Assembly: GCA_017614895.1 (NCBI GenBank) | Contig: JAGAAZ010000127.1 | Location: 1 to 32,425 of the forward strand | Source: Bacteroidaceae bacterium | Lineage (GTDB): Bacteria; Bacteroidota; Bacteroidia; Bacteroidales; Bacteroidaceae | Length of the DNA stretch: 32,425 nucleotides | Reading direction: 5' to 3' | Shown: positions 8,132-16,113 of the stretch, one piece after another | Layout of the letters: each line of letters begins with the position of its first letter | How positions within the stretch are numbered: the stretch's first letter is position 1 | Position numbers and translations under genes: made by a program | Notes under the pieces: generated by a model | The model's input: only the letters and a program-made list of their open reading frames with translations | Told to the model about the DNA's origin: nothing | The model's database searches: none

Positions 8132-8163
8132 CACCAACAAATCAATTTAGTATTTTAAAAAGT

Positions 8164-8685
8164 ATGATGAAAAAAGTATTTTTGATGTTTACAGCAATGG
8201 TATTCGCTGTGGCAGCTTTTGCTGCTGACGAAAAGATGGCGAAGGAGGATGGTGAAGCACCTGTGATCGAGTCGATTGACAAAGATTGGGATCGTGTGAC
8301 GTTTCCTGACTTGGGACTGACGTTCGAGGCACCATCAGGTATCAAGCCCGATGCAGATTTTGGACGTTTCAACTTGAGGGCACGTTCGAAGGGTGTGTTT
8401 ATTGATATTGTCTATCGCGATGGGCTCAGCGTGAAAGAAGCTGAGGCTCCTGAGTACCTCAAATCCTTCATGGAAAGCACTCAGAAGTACACGAAGGAGT
8501 CAACGACGGAAATCAAGAAGAATGTGGCCACTTCGTGGGAGCACAAGAACGGGATGCAGCACCACACACGCTACATCGTGCGCGATGGCCGTTACGTCAA
8601 ACTCATCTTCTACTATTTCGATGATCACAAGGATACGTTGGACAAAGCTGCCAAACGCGTGCTGAAATCCATGAAATTCCAGTAA
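8164..8685 (+). CDS. Secreted protein of unknown function
   Basis: 173 aa. A Sec signal peptide (MMKKVFLMFTA... ending AFA-A near residue 21) is followed by a soluble domain of about 150 residues rich in charged residues, with alternating hydrophobic beta-type segments such as VTFPDLGLTFEAPSG and GVFIDIVYRD. I do not recognise a named family; the shape suggests a small periplasmic alpha/beta protein. Two consecutive ATG codons (8164, 8167) are possible starts. It is a single-gene unit: consensus promoter 33 bp upstream, strong terminator immediately after the stop. The inverted-repeat cluster just upstream of the promoter suggests it is regulated. It converges on the sigma/anti-sigma/lipoprotein operon, but no functional link is demonstrated. 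Confidence 0.75.
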   Translation: MMKKVFLMFTAMVFAVAAFAADEKMAKEDGEAPVIESIDKDWDRVTFPDLGLTFEAPSGIKPDADFGRFNLRARSKGVFIDIVYRDGLSVKEAEAPEYLKSFMESTQKYTKESTTEIKKNVATSWEHKNGMQHHTRYIVRDGRYVKLIFYYFDDHKDTLDKAAKRVLKSMKFQ

Positions 8686-8690
8686 ACAAC

Positions 8691-8727
8691 AAACAAGGGG
8701 AGGCATCGGAACCTCCCCTTTGTTTTT
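8691..8727 (+). terminator. Strong rho-independent terminator
   Basis: A GC-rich stem (AGGGGAGG-type arm at 8697-8703 with CCTCCCC at 8712-8718, extended by A/T pairs with one bulge) and an 8-nt loop are followed by TTTGTTTTT. It lies directly after the 8164-8685 gene. Confidence 0.88.
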
Positions 8728-8761
8728 GAGATTAAGGCATAGACAGAATGTTTGTTTCGGA

Positions 8762-9952
8762 CTACCAATTTTCGTTCTCTCGCAGCCATTCGATTTTGTC
8801 ATCGTTGATTTCCTTGATAGCCATCCAGTTTGATGGAACGAAGAAGTGGTCTTTGCGGACATCCAACATGAGGATTTTGAGACCTCGTGCCTTTCCCGAA
8901 GCATCGTTGCCCACCTGAACATGGAAGATGCCTTTCAGTCGGTCTTTGGGCTTGGCATCGTTGACGCTTAGCAGCATCAGTTGAGAGGCATATCTGTTAC
9001 ATTCCGTCATGTCGAACTTGTATTGAGGATAGCGACATTCGAGCCAGGGAGCGTAGTGGGTCTCCATGAATTCCTTGATCATGGAACGCAGTTCCTCCAC
9101 AACCTTGATCTTGTCTTTCCCCCTGACAGGAAGTTCATACAGCGTTCCTTCGATGAGGGAGGTCTTTTCATCGCCTTGTCGCCAATTGAAAGCGATGTAC
9201 CCATACTCGAATTCCTTGCTGTTGTCTTCCAGATAATACCTCACAGGATATTTCTTGGTGCCCTTATAGTTGGAGATGAATTTCAGGAAAAGACTCCGGA
9301 CTTCTTCTGCATGGGTGGCTTTCTTGTTGGCATTCCTTTCCTCCCTGTGATAACAAATACTTTCAAGGTTTTGAGCCTTGTCGCCATTATAATAATAGTG
9401 GAACCACTCTGGGTAGTAAGCGTAGGTGTCCTTGAAATTGTTCCTATCGCAATCTTCTGGCAACGAGTCTGCCAGTTCATGGGGAGCAAGCACAAACTCG
9501 ATGGAATCTCTTCCGTTCTGGTGGCTCTCAAACCTGTAATACTTGGCTGCCTGTGGACGGTATTTGTCGAGCAAATGCTTGACGCCCTTTTCAGCATATT
9601 CGCGAATCATCCGCTTGTTTTGTGCCACACTGTCTTCGACGGCTTTCATCTCAGCCACCAAATCAGCGACAGAATCGTTGTGTAGGCTCTCGTCCATCAA
9701 GGTTGTGTCCATTTCAACAGCAGGAATTCCCTTGTCCTCATAATATTCGAACCATTCATAATAAAAACTGGTGGTGGCTGAGTCACTGGCAGAAATGCGT
9801 ACAAAGACATCCCCTTTCATCGAGGCGATCCCTTCAAAGAGTTCCATGAAAGTGGATGGCATGGGCTGTTCGTCACCCGTTTGGTTATTTTGGCAGGCAC
9901 ACACACTCACAAGCAGTGTTGCCCATATCATGATTTTTTTCATTGTCTTCAT
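8762..9952 (-). CDS. Putative lipoprotein, third gene of the sigma-factor operon
   Basis: 396 aa. An N-terminal lipoprotein signal (MKKIMIWATLLVSVCAC, acylated Cys near residue 20) is followed by a low-complexity NNQTGDEQ linker and a large soluble domain without membrane segments. Aromatic- and acid-rich stretches (YYEWFEYYEDKG, YPEWFHYYYNGDK) are conspicuous. I do not recognise a family. ATG 9952 or the in-frame ATG at 9943 could be the start. It lies 1 bp behind the anti-sigma gene, so it is almost certainly cotranscribed and coupled. By analogy with sigma/anti-sigma operons, an envelope-exposed product of the same operon could be a target or sensor of the system; that is inference only. 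Confidence 0.75.
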   Translation of the reverse strand: MKTMKKIMIWATLLVSVCACQNNQTGDEQPMPSTFMELFEGIASMKGDVFVRISASDSATTSFYYEWFEYYEDKGIPAVEMDTTLMDESLHNDSVADLVAEMKAVEDSVAQNKRMIREYAEKGVKHLLDKYRPQAAKYYRFESHQNGRDSIEFVLAPHELADSLPEDCDRNNFKDTYAYYPEWFHYYYNGDKAQNLESICYHREERNANKKATHAEEVRSLFLKFISNYKGTKKYPVRYYLEDNSKEFEYGYIAFNWRQGDEKTSLIEGTLYELPVRGKDKIKVVEELRSMIKEFMETHYAPWLECRYPQYKFDMTECNRYASQLMLLSVNDAKPKDRLKGIFHVQVGNDASGKARGLKILMLDVRKDHFFVPSNWMAIKEINDDKIEWLRENENW

Positions 9953-9953
9953 T

Positions 9954-10379
9954 TTAATAATTATAGGATGTCATTGGTTGGTTGTTTTCTATCAGAGCCT
10001 CTCCTTTGCTTCTCATTCTCCGTTCGATGGATTCGAATGATTCGTAGGTATCCATCCTGTCGGAGGAACTGACACATACAGTCTTTGCGTGCTCCATATC
10101 GTAGGCTCTGACCAGATAGGCATGGAGCGCTGCGTCTGCCTTCTTCTCCTCTGGTGGTGTGAACCACAGCATCGCAAATCCGACCACACAGGCAGCAGCC
10201 ACCCAAGGCCATAGGTTGACCTTGCGTCGAGGCTTGATTTCCTCCCTTGCCTGAGCCAGCACCTCTTCCTTCAAGGTGTCTGATGCCTTGAACTCGCATT
10301 GAGGCTTGAGCAGTTGCTCGATGTCCTCCAACCCTTCGTTGAAGTCATCCTCTGGGATGTTGATGTAATCTGTATTCAT
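9954..10379 (-). CDS. Putative anti-sigma factor, single-pass membrane protein
   Basis: 141 aa. An acidic N-terminal cytoplasmic segment (about 1-50; DDFNEGLEDIEQLLKP) precedes a basic stop (KPRRK), one transmembrane helix (about 56-74; WPWVAAACVVGFAMLWF) and a ~65-residue C-terminal extracytoplasmic domain. No zinc-binding HxxxCxxC motif is present, so it is not a ZAS-type anti-sigma factor; FecR-like and DUF-type anti-sigma proteins of Bacteroidetes often lack it. The frame is open further upstream, but ATG 10379 is chosen because it overlaps the sigma-factor stop by 4 bp. The call rests on topology and on its place directly after an ECF sigma gene. Confidence 0.65.
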   Translation of the reverse strand: MNTDYINIPEDDFNEGLEDIEQLLKPQCEFKASDTLKEEVLAQAREEIKPRRKVNLWPWVAAACVVGFAMLWFTPPEEKKADAALHAYLVRAYDMEHAKTVCVSSSDRMDTYESFESIERRMRSKGEALIENNQPMTSYNY

Positions 10380-10888
10380 ACTTCTTCTCCTTTCTTCTTG
10401 AGCATTTGTTGGATATGCAGGATGGCATATCGGTATCGTGACTTTGCTGTCGCTTCTGGAATTTCTTGCAGTTCGGCTATCTGCTTGAAGGTCAAGTCGT
10501 CGTAGCATTTCAGTCGTACGATTTCAGATTGTTCTTGGGGCAGCGTGTCCAGCAATTTGTTGATTCTCAAAAACTCCTCGTGAATCTGCCTGTCGCCTTC
10601 ATGAACAGGAACCTCCTCAGCTTTATCAAGCGGCACCATTCGAAGTGGTTTTCGTCGGAAGTAATCATTGCAGGCATTGCTGATGGAACGGATGACATAT
10701 TGCTCCACACTTTCCACATGCATCTTCTCCTGCAGTCGTCGGAACACATTCAGCAGCACCTCCTGCACCACATCTTCAGCGTCTTCCCTGATGCCGATTC
10801 GCATATAGGCAAAACGGAACAGCCAGTCTTGTCGCTCTACGACAATCCGCTCTAATTCTACCAGTAACTGTTCCGTTTCCTCGCTCAT
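10376..10888 (-). CDS. ECF-type RNA polymerase sigma factor
   Basis: 170 aa, normal size for group 4 sigma factors. Region 2 (about 20-82; LFRFAYMRIGIREDAEDVVQEVLLNVFRRL and the DYFRRK -10 recognition end) and region 4 (about 108-162; LPQEQSEIVRLKCYDDLTFKQIAELQEIPEATAKSR) are clear, with the short linker typical of ECF proteins. It redirects RNA polymerase to a small regulon in response to a signal relieved from its anti-sigma factor. The stop overlaps the putative anti-sigma start (ATGA). The upstream promoter has a variant -7 element, so the operon may have a basal housekeeping promoter; autoregulation is likely in such systems but not visible here. Confidence 0.9.
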   Translation of the reverse strand: MSEETEQLLVELERIVVERQDWLFRFAYMRIGIREDAEDVVQEVLLNVFRRLQEKMHVESVEQYVIRSISNACNDYFRRKPLRMVPLDKAEEVPVHEGDRQIHEEFLRINKLLDTLPQEQSEIVRLKCYDDLTFKQIAELQEIPEATAKSRYRYAILHIQQMLKKKGEEV

Positions 10889-10949
10889 TTTGGGGTTATT
10901 TATTCATGTTATCAATGCATCATTCCGAGACATTTCTACTAACAAGACG

Positions 10950-10981
10950 CAAAGATGACAAAAAAGATTTAATTGACCCAA
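10950..10981 (-). promoter_or_regulatory. Candidate promoter of the sigma-factor operon
   Basis: On the minus strand TTGG (10981-10978), 20-bp spacer, CATCTTTG (10957-10950). The spacing is ideal; both elements deviate by one base from the Bacteroidetes consensus. Confidence 0.5.
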
Positions 10982-11106
10982 CATTTTTTTATTTTTTCTG
11001 TATCCTTGCAACTATACGAAGTCAAAAATGATAGGGGAAGGGAGGATTCCTATATAAATAATGTAAGTTGATGTGGTTTTGTGGTGAGGGTTCGGGAAAA
11101 AAGTCG

Positions 11107-11114
11107 TACCTTTG
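11107..11114 (+). promoter_or_regulatory. -7 promoter element of purL
   Basis: TACCTTTG lies 27 bp before ATG 11142. The nearest TTTG (11078-11081) is 25 bp upstream, longer than the usual 19-21, so the -33 assignment is open. I found no recognisable purine riboswitch or PurR-like operator in the 253-bp gap 10889-11141. Confidence 0.55.
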
Positions 11115-11141
11115 CAGTAAATTTTCAGATCTGTATTTTTT

Positions 11142-14100
11142 ATGATTTACTTTTTCAGAACACCAGCGCAGAGTGTGATTGCTACACAGGTGAATCACGA
11201 GCTCTCCGCTGATGAAACTAATGAGCTTTGCTGGCTGTATGGTGAAGCTCGTCCAGAAAGCGAGAACAATTTGCAGGGATTCTTTGTAGGACCACGCCGT
11301 GAGATGATCACTCCTTGGAGTACGAACGCTGTGGAAATCACACAAAACATGGCGATTGAGGGCGTGCAGCGCATCGAGGAATATTTCCCTGTTGATAGTG
11401 AGGATGCTGAACATGACCCCATGCTGCAACGCATGTACAAGGGCTTGAATCAGGACATCTTCACAGTGAACATAGAACCTGCTCCCATTCTCCATATCGA
11501 GAATTTGGAGGAGTATAACGAGCAGGAAGGTCTTGCCCTCTCACCTGAGGAAATCGAATACCTGCACAAGGTGGAAGGTCAGTTGGGCAGAAAATTGACT
11601 GACTCTGAGGTGTTCGGCTTCGCACAGATTAACTCTGAGCATTGCCGTCACAAGATTTTTGGTGGCACGTTCATCATTGACGGTCAGGAGAAGGAGAGTT
11701 CGCTTTTCCAGATGATTAAGAAGACCACGCAGGAGAACCCCAACAAGATTCTTTCTGCCTACAAGGACAATGTAGCATTCAGCCAAGGTCCTGTGGTGGA
11801 GCAGTTTGCGCCTGCTGACCACTCGACCAGCGACTACTTCGAGGTGAAAGACATCGAGTCTGTCATTTCGCTGAAGGCAGAGACACATAACTTCCCCACG
11901 ACGGTGGAGCCATTCAATGGTGCTGCTACAGGTACGGGTGGTGAAATCCGTGACCGTATGGGTGGTGGTGTCGGCTCTTGGCCGATTGCTGGTACAGCTG
12001 TCTATATGACCAGCTACCCAAGAAATGGGGTTGCTCCCAGCCAGCCACATAGCTATGCGAAGTGGACAAAGTCGGACAAGGAGGGTGACATCCGTCCTTG
12101 GGAAGAGGTGCTGCCCATCAGAAAGTGGCTGTATCAGACACCTGAACAGATTCTCATCAAGGCTTCAAACGGTGCCAGCGACTTTGGTAACAAGTTCGGT
12201 CAGCCACTCATCTGTGGTTCTGTGCTCACCTTCGAACATGAGGAGCAGCAGGGTGAAACTACTGAACAGTATGGCTACGACAAAGTCATCATGTTGGCAG
12301 GTGGTGTAGGTTATGGCACCAAGCGTGACTGTCTGAAGGGTACGCCTGAGAAGGGCAACAAGATTGTTGTAGTGGGTGGTGATAACTATCGCATCGGCTT
12401 GGGTGGTGGTTCTGTGTCTTCTGTGGATACAGGTCGCTATTCATCAGGCATCGAGTTGAACGCTGTGCAGCGTGCCAACCCTGAGATGCAGAAGCGTGCC
12501 AACAACTTGGTTCGTGCTCTCTGCGAAGAAGAGGTGAATCCTGTGGTCAGCATTCACGACCACGGTTCAGCAGGTCACGTGAACTGTCTGTCTGAGTTGG
12601 TGGAAGAGTGTGGTGGCCTCATCGATATGACGAAGTTGCCCATTGGTGACCAAACCTTGTCATCGAAGGAAATCATCGCCAACGAAAGTCAGGAGCGTAT
12701 GGGTCTTCTCATTGACGAGAAGCATATCGAACATGTACGCCAGATTGCTGAGCGTGAGCGTGCTCCGCTGTATGTGGTGGGTGAAACAACAGGCGACGCT
12801 CACTTTGCCTTCCAGCAGGGTGATGGTGTACGTCCGTTCGACTTGGATGTGGCACAGATGTTTGGTCATTCGCCCAAGACCTACATGCATGATGAAACGG
12901 TGGTGAGGAAGTATGAGGATGCAACATATTCGTATAATGAGATAGAAACTTACTTGGAGAATGTGCTGCAGTTGGAAGCTGTAGCTTGTAAGGATTGGTT
13001 GACCAACAAGGTGGACCGTTCTGTGACTGGTAAGATTGCCCGTCAGCAATGTCAGGGTGAGATTCAGTTGCCACTCTCCGACTGTGGTGTGGTCGCATTG
13101 GATTATCGTGGCGAGAAAGGTATTGCCACAGCGATTGGTCATGCTCCACAGGCTGGCTTGGCTGATCCAGCAGCAGGTTCTGTGCTGTCAGTGGCTGAGT
13201 CATTGACCAACCTCGTTTGGGCACCAATGGCAGAAGGACTTGATTCTGTAAGCCTGTCAGCCAACTGGATGTGGCCTTGCCGTTCGCAGAAGGGTGAGGA
13301 TGCACGTCTCTACGAAGGTGTGCAGGCATTGAGTGATTTCTGCTGCGCCTTGCAGGTGAATGTGCCAACAGGTAAAGATTCATTGTCAATGACTCAGAAG
13401 TATCCTGATGGCAGCAAGATCATTTCTCCAGGAACCGTGATTGTTTCGTCTGGTGGTGAGGTGAGCGACGTGAAGAAAGTGGTCAGCCCTGTGCTGGTCA
13501 ATGACAAGGACACAACCCTCTATCATATCGACTTCTCTTTCGATACCCTGAAACTGGGTGGTTCTGCCTTTGCTCAGAGTCTTGGCAAGGTGGGAAGCGA
13601 TGTGCCAACGGTAAAGAATCCGGAGTACTTCCGCGATGCTTTCTTGGCTGTACAGGACTTGGTGAAGGAAGAACTCCTATTGGCTGGTCACGATATCAGC
13701 GCTGGTGGTCTCATCACAACCCTCTTGGAGATGACTTTCGCTAATCAGGAAGGTGGTATCAAGGTAAACCTCAACGGCATCAACGAGAGCGACCCTGTGA
13801 AACTGCTCTTCGCAGAGAACCCAGGTGTGGTGGTGCAGGTAAGAAATGCCGACAAGAAGGCCGTAGAGAATCTGCTGAACAAGGCAGGTGTGGGCTTCGT
13901 GGAAATTGGTCAACCTATTGAGGAACGTCAGATTGTGATGAAGAAAGGTGGTCGCAACCGTTATTTCGACATTGATAAGCTGCGTGATATCTGGTACAGC
14001 ACTTCCTATCGTCTCGACACCAAGCAGTCGTTCAACGGAATGGCGAAAGAGCGTTTCGAGAACTATAAGAAACAGCCGATTGAACACAAGTTCCCTGCTT

Positions 14101-14927
14101 CGTTCACTGGCAAGCTATCACAATATGGCATTAGTGCTGACCGTCGTGAACGTACAGGCATCAAGGCTGCCATCATTCGTGAGAAAGGCACGAATGGTGA
14201 GCGCGAAATGGCTTACTCCTTGTATCTGGCAGGCTTCGATGTGAAGGATGTAATGATGACCGACCTTGTAAGCGGCCGTGAAACGTTGGAAGACATCAAC
14301 ATGATTGTGTTCTGTGGTGGTTTCTCCAACTCCGACGTGCTGGGTAGTGCGAAGGGATGGGCAGGAGCCTTCCTCTTCAACCCCAAGGCAAAGGCTGCAC
14401 TCGATGCTTTCTATGCAAGAGAGGACACATTGTCACTGGGTATCTGTAACGGCTGTCAGTTGATGGTGGAACTTGGTCTCATCAACAACAACCACGCTGT
14501 GACCGACGCAAAGGACTATGCACAGATGCTGCACAATGTCAGCCACAAGTTCGAGAGTGAGTTTGTGACTTTGCAGATTCCTGAAAACAAGTCGGTGATG
14601 TTCGGCTCGTTGAGCGGAAGCAAACTTGGCTTGTGGGTAGCTCACGGAGAAGGTAATTTCCGTCTGCCAAAGGCTGAAAAGGAATACAACATCGTAGCAA
14701 AATACAACTACTCTGGCTACCCAGGCAATCCAAACGGTTCCACTTACGATGTGGCTGGTATCGCTTCTGCTGATGGTCGCCATTTGGCCATGATGCCACA
14801 CTTGGAGCGTGCCATCTTCCCCTGGCAGCAAGCTAATTATCCTGCTGACCGCAAGGGAGACGAAGTGACTCCTTGGATTGAAGCTTTCGTGAACGCCAGA
14901 AAGTGGGTGGAGGAAAAGACTAGATAA
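11142..14927 (+). CDS. purL: Phosphoribosylformylglycinamidine synthase (large single-chain PurL)
   Basis: 1261 aa, the length of the fused PurL of proteobacteria and Bacteroidetes rather than the PurLQS complex. It catalyses the ATP- and glutamine-dependent conversion of FGAR to FGAM, step four of purine synthesis. Visible landmarks are the FGAM-synthase linker with FGFAQINSEHCRHKIFGG (about 160-178), the AIRS-like repeats with KAETHNFPTTVEPF and GVGYGTKRD, the HDISAGGL motif of the second repeat, and a C-terminal class I glutamine amidotransferase (from about 1005) with the nucleophile in LGICNGCQLM (Cys near 1101) and the His/Glu end PHLERAIFPW. ATG 11142 has no Shine-Dalgarno, normal for the phylum. 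The last codons lie in a 9-bp tandem repeat at 14919. It heads a run of seven same-strand genes. Confidence 0.97.
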   Translation: MIYFFRTPAQSVIATQVNHELSADETNELCWLYGEARPESENNLQGFFVGPRREMITPWSTNAVEITQNMAIEGVQRIEEYFPVDSEDAEHDPMLQRMYKGLNQDIFTVNIEPAPILHIENLEEYNEQEGLALSPEEIEYLHKVEGQLGRKLTDSEVFGFAQINSEHCRHKIFGGTFIIDGQEKESSLFQMIKKTTQENPNKILSAYKDNVAFSQGPVVEQFAPADHSTSDYFEVKDIESVISLKAETHNFPTTVEPFNGAATGTGGEIRDRMGGGVGSWPIAGTAVYMTSYPRNGVAPSQPHSYAKWTKSDKEGDIRPWEEVLPIRKWLYQTPEQILIKASNGASDFGNKFGQPLICGSVLTFEHEEQQGETTEQYGYDKVIMLAGGVGYGTKRDCLKGTPEKGNKIVVVGGDNYRIGLGGGSVSSVDTGRYSSGIELNAVQRANPEMQKRANNLVRALCEEEVNPVVSIHDHGSAGHVNCLSELVEECGGLIDMTKLPIGDQTLSSKEIIANESQERMGLLIDEKHIEHVRQIAERERAPLYVVGETTGDAHFAFQQGDGVRPFDLDVAQMFGHSPKTYMHDETVVRKYEDATYSYNEIETYLENVLQLEAVACKDWLTNKVDRSVTGKIARQQCQGEIQLPLSDCGVVALDYRGEKGIATAIGHAPQAGLADPAAGSVLSVAESLTNLVWAPMAEGLDSVSLSANWMWPCRSQKGEDARLYEGVQALSDFCCALQVNVPTGKDSLSMTQKYPDGSKIISPGTVIVSSGGEVSDVKKVVSPVLVNDKDTTLYHIDFSFDTLKLGGSAFAQSLGKVGSDVPTVKNPEYFRDAFLAVQDLVKEELLLAGHDISAGGLITTLLEMTFANQEGGIKVNLNGINESDPVKLLFAENPGVVVQVRNADKKAVENLLNKAGVGFVEIGQPIEERQIVMKKGGRNRYFDIDKLRDIWYSTSYRLDTKQSFNGMAKERFENYKKQPIEHKFPASFTGKLSQYGISADRRERTGIKAAIIREKGTNGEREMAYSLYLAGFDVKDVMMTDLVSGRETLEDINMIVFCGGFSNSDVLGSAKGWAGAFLFNPKAKAALDAFYAREDTLSLGICNGCQLMVELGLINNNHAVTDAKDYAQMLHNVSHKFESEFVTLQIPENKSVMFGSLSGSKLGLWVAHGEGNFRLPKAEKEYNIVAKYNYSGYPGNPNGSTYDVAGIASADGRHLAMMPHLERAIFPWQQANYPADRKGDEVTPWIEAFVNARKWVEEKTR

Positions 14928-14963
14928 ACTAGTGAGACTAGTAAAACTAGATTAACTAGAATA
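14919..14963 (+). repeat. Five-unit 9-bp tandem repeat ACTAGnnnn
   Basis: ACTAG occurs at 14919, 14928, 14937, 14946 and 14955, an exact 9-bp period with variable last four bases. The first unit encodes the last two PurL residues and its stop codon; the array fills the spacer to the first chromate-transporter gene. Confidence 0.9.
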
Positions 14964-14977
14964 GAAAGAAACGACAC

Positions 14978-15511
14978 ATGGGCATCTACACAGACATTTT
15001 CCTCACATTTGCCAAGATTGGGAGCTTCACCATAGGGGGAGGCTTCGCAATGGTGCAGATGATGGAGAAAGAAGTGGTGGATAAGAAGCACTGGTTGAAC
15101 CATGAGGAGTTTATGAATACGTTGGTGGTGGCACAGAGCACCCCTGGCCTTTTCGCTATCGATATGGCCTCTCATATCGGGTTGAGATTAAAAGGGGTGA
15201 CAGGTGGCATCGTAGGAGCGATTGCCACAGCCTTACCTTCCATCGTTGCGATTCTGCTCATTGCCATCTTCTTTCAGACCTTCAAGGATAACATCTATGT
15301 GGAGAAAATCTTCATGGGTGTTCGTCCCTGTGTGGTGGCGCTCATTCTCGCTCCTTGTTTCGGTATGGCGAAGAAGGCGAAACTGAACAAGTTCAACTTC
15401 TGGATCCCTATCGTAGCAGCCATCTTGATTGCCGCCTTTGGCGTGTCCCCCATCTGGTGCATCCTGGCAGCAGGTATTGGTGGATTCATCTATGGAAAAT
15501 TGAAGAGTTGA
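14978..15511 (+). CDS. Chromate transporter (CHR family), N-type half
   Basis: 177 aa, about four to six membrane helices. It is a single-domain (short-chain) CHR protein: FAKIGSFTIGGGFAMVQMMEKEVV near the N-terminus and the STPGLFAIDMASHIG motif are the family signatures. Short CHR proteins occur in pairs of homologous halves that function together; the next gene is its partner. The family exports chromate, but in organisms without chromium exposure its physiological substrate is unclear, so the name should be read as a family label. ATG 14978 is preceded by GAAAGAAACGAC. The stop codon is inside an 8-bp tandem repeat (15498-15529) that continues through the spacer. Confidence 0.92.
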   Translation: MGIYTDIFLTFAKIGSFTIGGGFAMVQMMEKEVVDKKHWLNHEEFMNTLVVAQSTPGLFAIDMASHIGLRLKGVTGGIVGAIATALPSIVAILLIAIFFQTFKDNIYVEKIFMGVRPCVVALILAPCFGMAKKAKLNKFNFWIPIVAAILIAAFGVSPIWCILAAGIGGFIYGKLKS

Positions 15512-15529
15512 AGCATTGAAAAATTGAAG
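15498..15529 (+). repeat. Four-unit 8-bp tandem repeat (nnTTGAAr)
   Basis: Units AATTGAAG, AGTTGAAG, CATTGAAA and AATTGAAG follow one another without a gap. The array starts in the last codons of the first chromate-transporter gene and includes its TGA. Bases 15503-15534 match the left arm of the groEL/rubrerythrin leader repeat with one difference. Confidence 0.88.
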
Positions 15530-15540
15530 TTTTTGAGGCT

Positions 15541-16113
15541 ATGATATTCTTGGAATTATTTTACGTCTTCTCAAAGATAGGCATCTTCAACTTTGGAGGT
15601 GGTTATGCGATGTTGTCACTCATTCAGGATGAAGTGGTGAACAAGCATCATTGGATGACGATCAACGAATTCACAGATATCGTAGCTATCAGCCAATCGA
15701 CGCCAGGTCCTATCGGCATCAACTGTGCCACCTATACAGGTTATACGGCAGTGATACATGCAGGCTATCCCACATGGGCAGCTATACTGGGTGCTGTGTT
15801 AGCATCGTTGAGTGTGATTTGGTTACCGTTCATTCTGATGGTGAGCATCAGCAGGTATCTCATCAAGCACCATGATTCGAAGAACGTGACAAGCGTCTTT
15901 GCTGCATTGCGACCTGTAATTGTGGGTTTGATAGCCGCTGCAGCCATCATGCTGATGTCGAAGGAGAACTTTGGTGATCCATCGGAATCGCCTTTTGTGT
16001 TTGTGTTGAGCATTGTCATCTTCCTGCTTGCTTTTGTGGGGACGAGACTCTATAAGGTGCATCCCATCATCATGATTTTGCTGTGCGGATTGGCAGGATT
16101 GCTGATATATTGA
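15541..16113 (+). CDS. Chromate transporter (CHR family), C-type half
   Basis: 190 aa, hydrophobic, about five to six membrane helices. It repeats the same signatures as its neighbour: FSKIGIFNFGGGYAMLSLIQDEVV near the N-terminus and STPGPIGINCATYTGY. The two proteins are diverged duplicates and probably form a heteromeric carrier with antiparallel halves, as known for short CHR pairs. The gene starts 29 bp after its partner and its TGA overlaps the next ATG by one base (TGATG), so the M16 peptidase gene is likely coupled to it. Substrate is uncertain, as for its partner. Confidence 0.92.
   Translation: MIFLELFYVFSKIGIFNFGGGYAMLSLIQDEVVNKHHWMTINEFTDIVAISQSTPGPIGINCATYTGYTAVIHAGYPTWAAILGAVLASLSVIWLPFILMVSISRYLIKHHDSKNVTSVFAALRPVIVGLIAAAAIMLMSKENFGDPSESPFVFVLSIVIFLLAFVGTRLYKVHPIIMILLCGLAGLLIY

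Larger units (their letters stand above)
7860..8163. other. Divergent intergenic region (304 bp)
   Basis: This gap holds two divergent consensus promoters (7886-7916 minus, 8100-8131 plus) and, between them, a C/T-rich stretch (about 7940-8030) and the inverted-repeat cluster at 8037-8096. I see no open reading frame of substance in it. Confidence 0.8.

Noticed and set aside
10889-11141. Purine riboswitch or regulator site upstream of purL
   Set aside because: No purine-aptamer-like three-way junction or conserved core could be recognised; only a -7 promoter element is supported.
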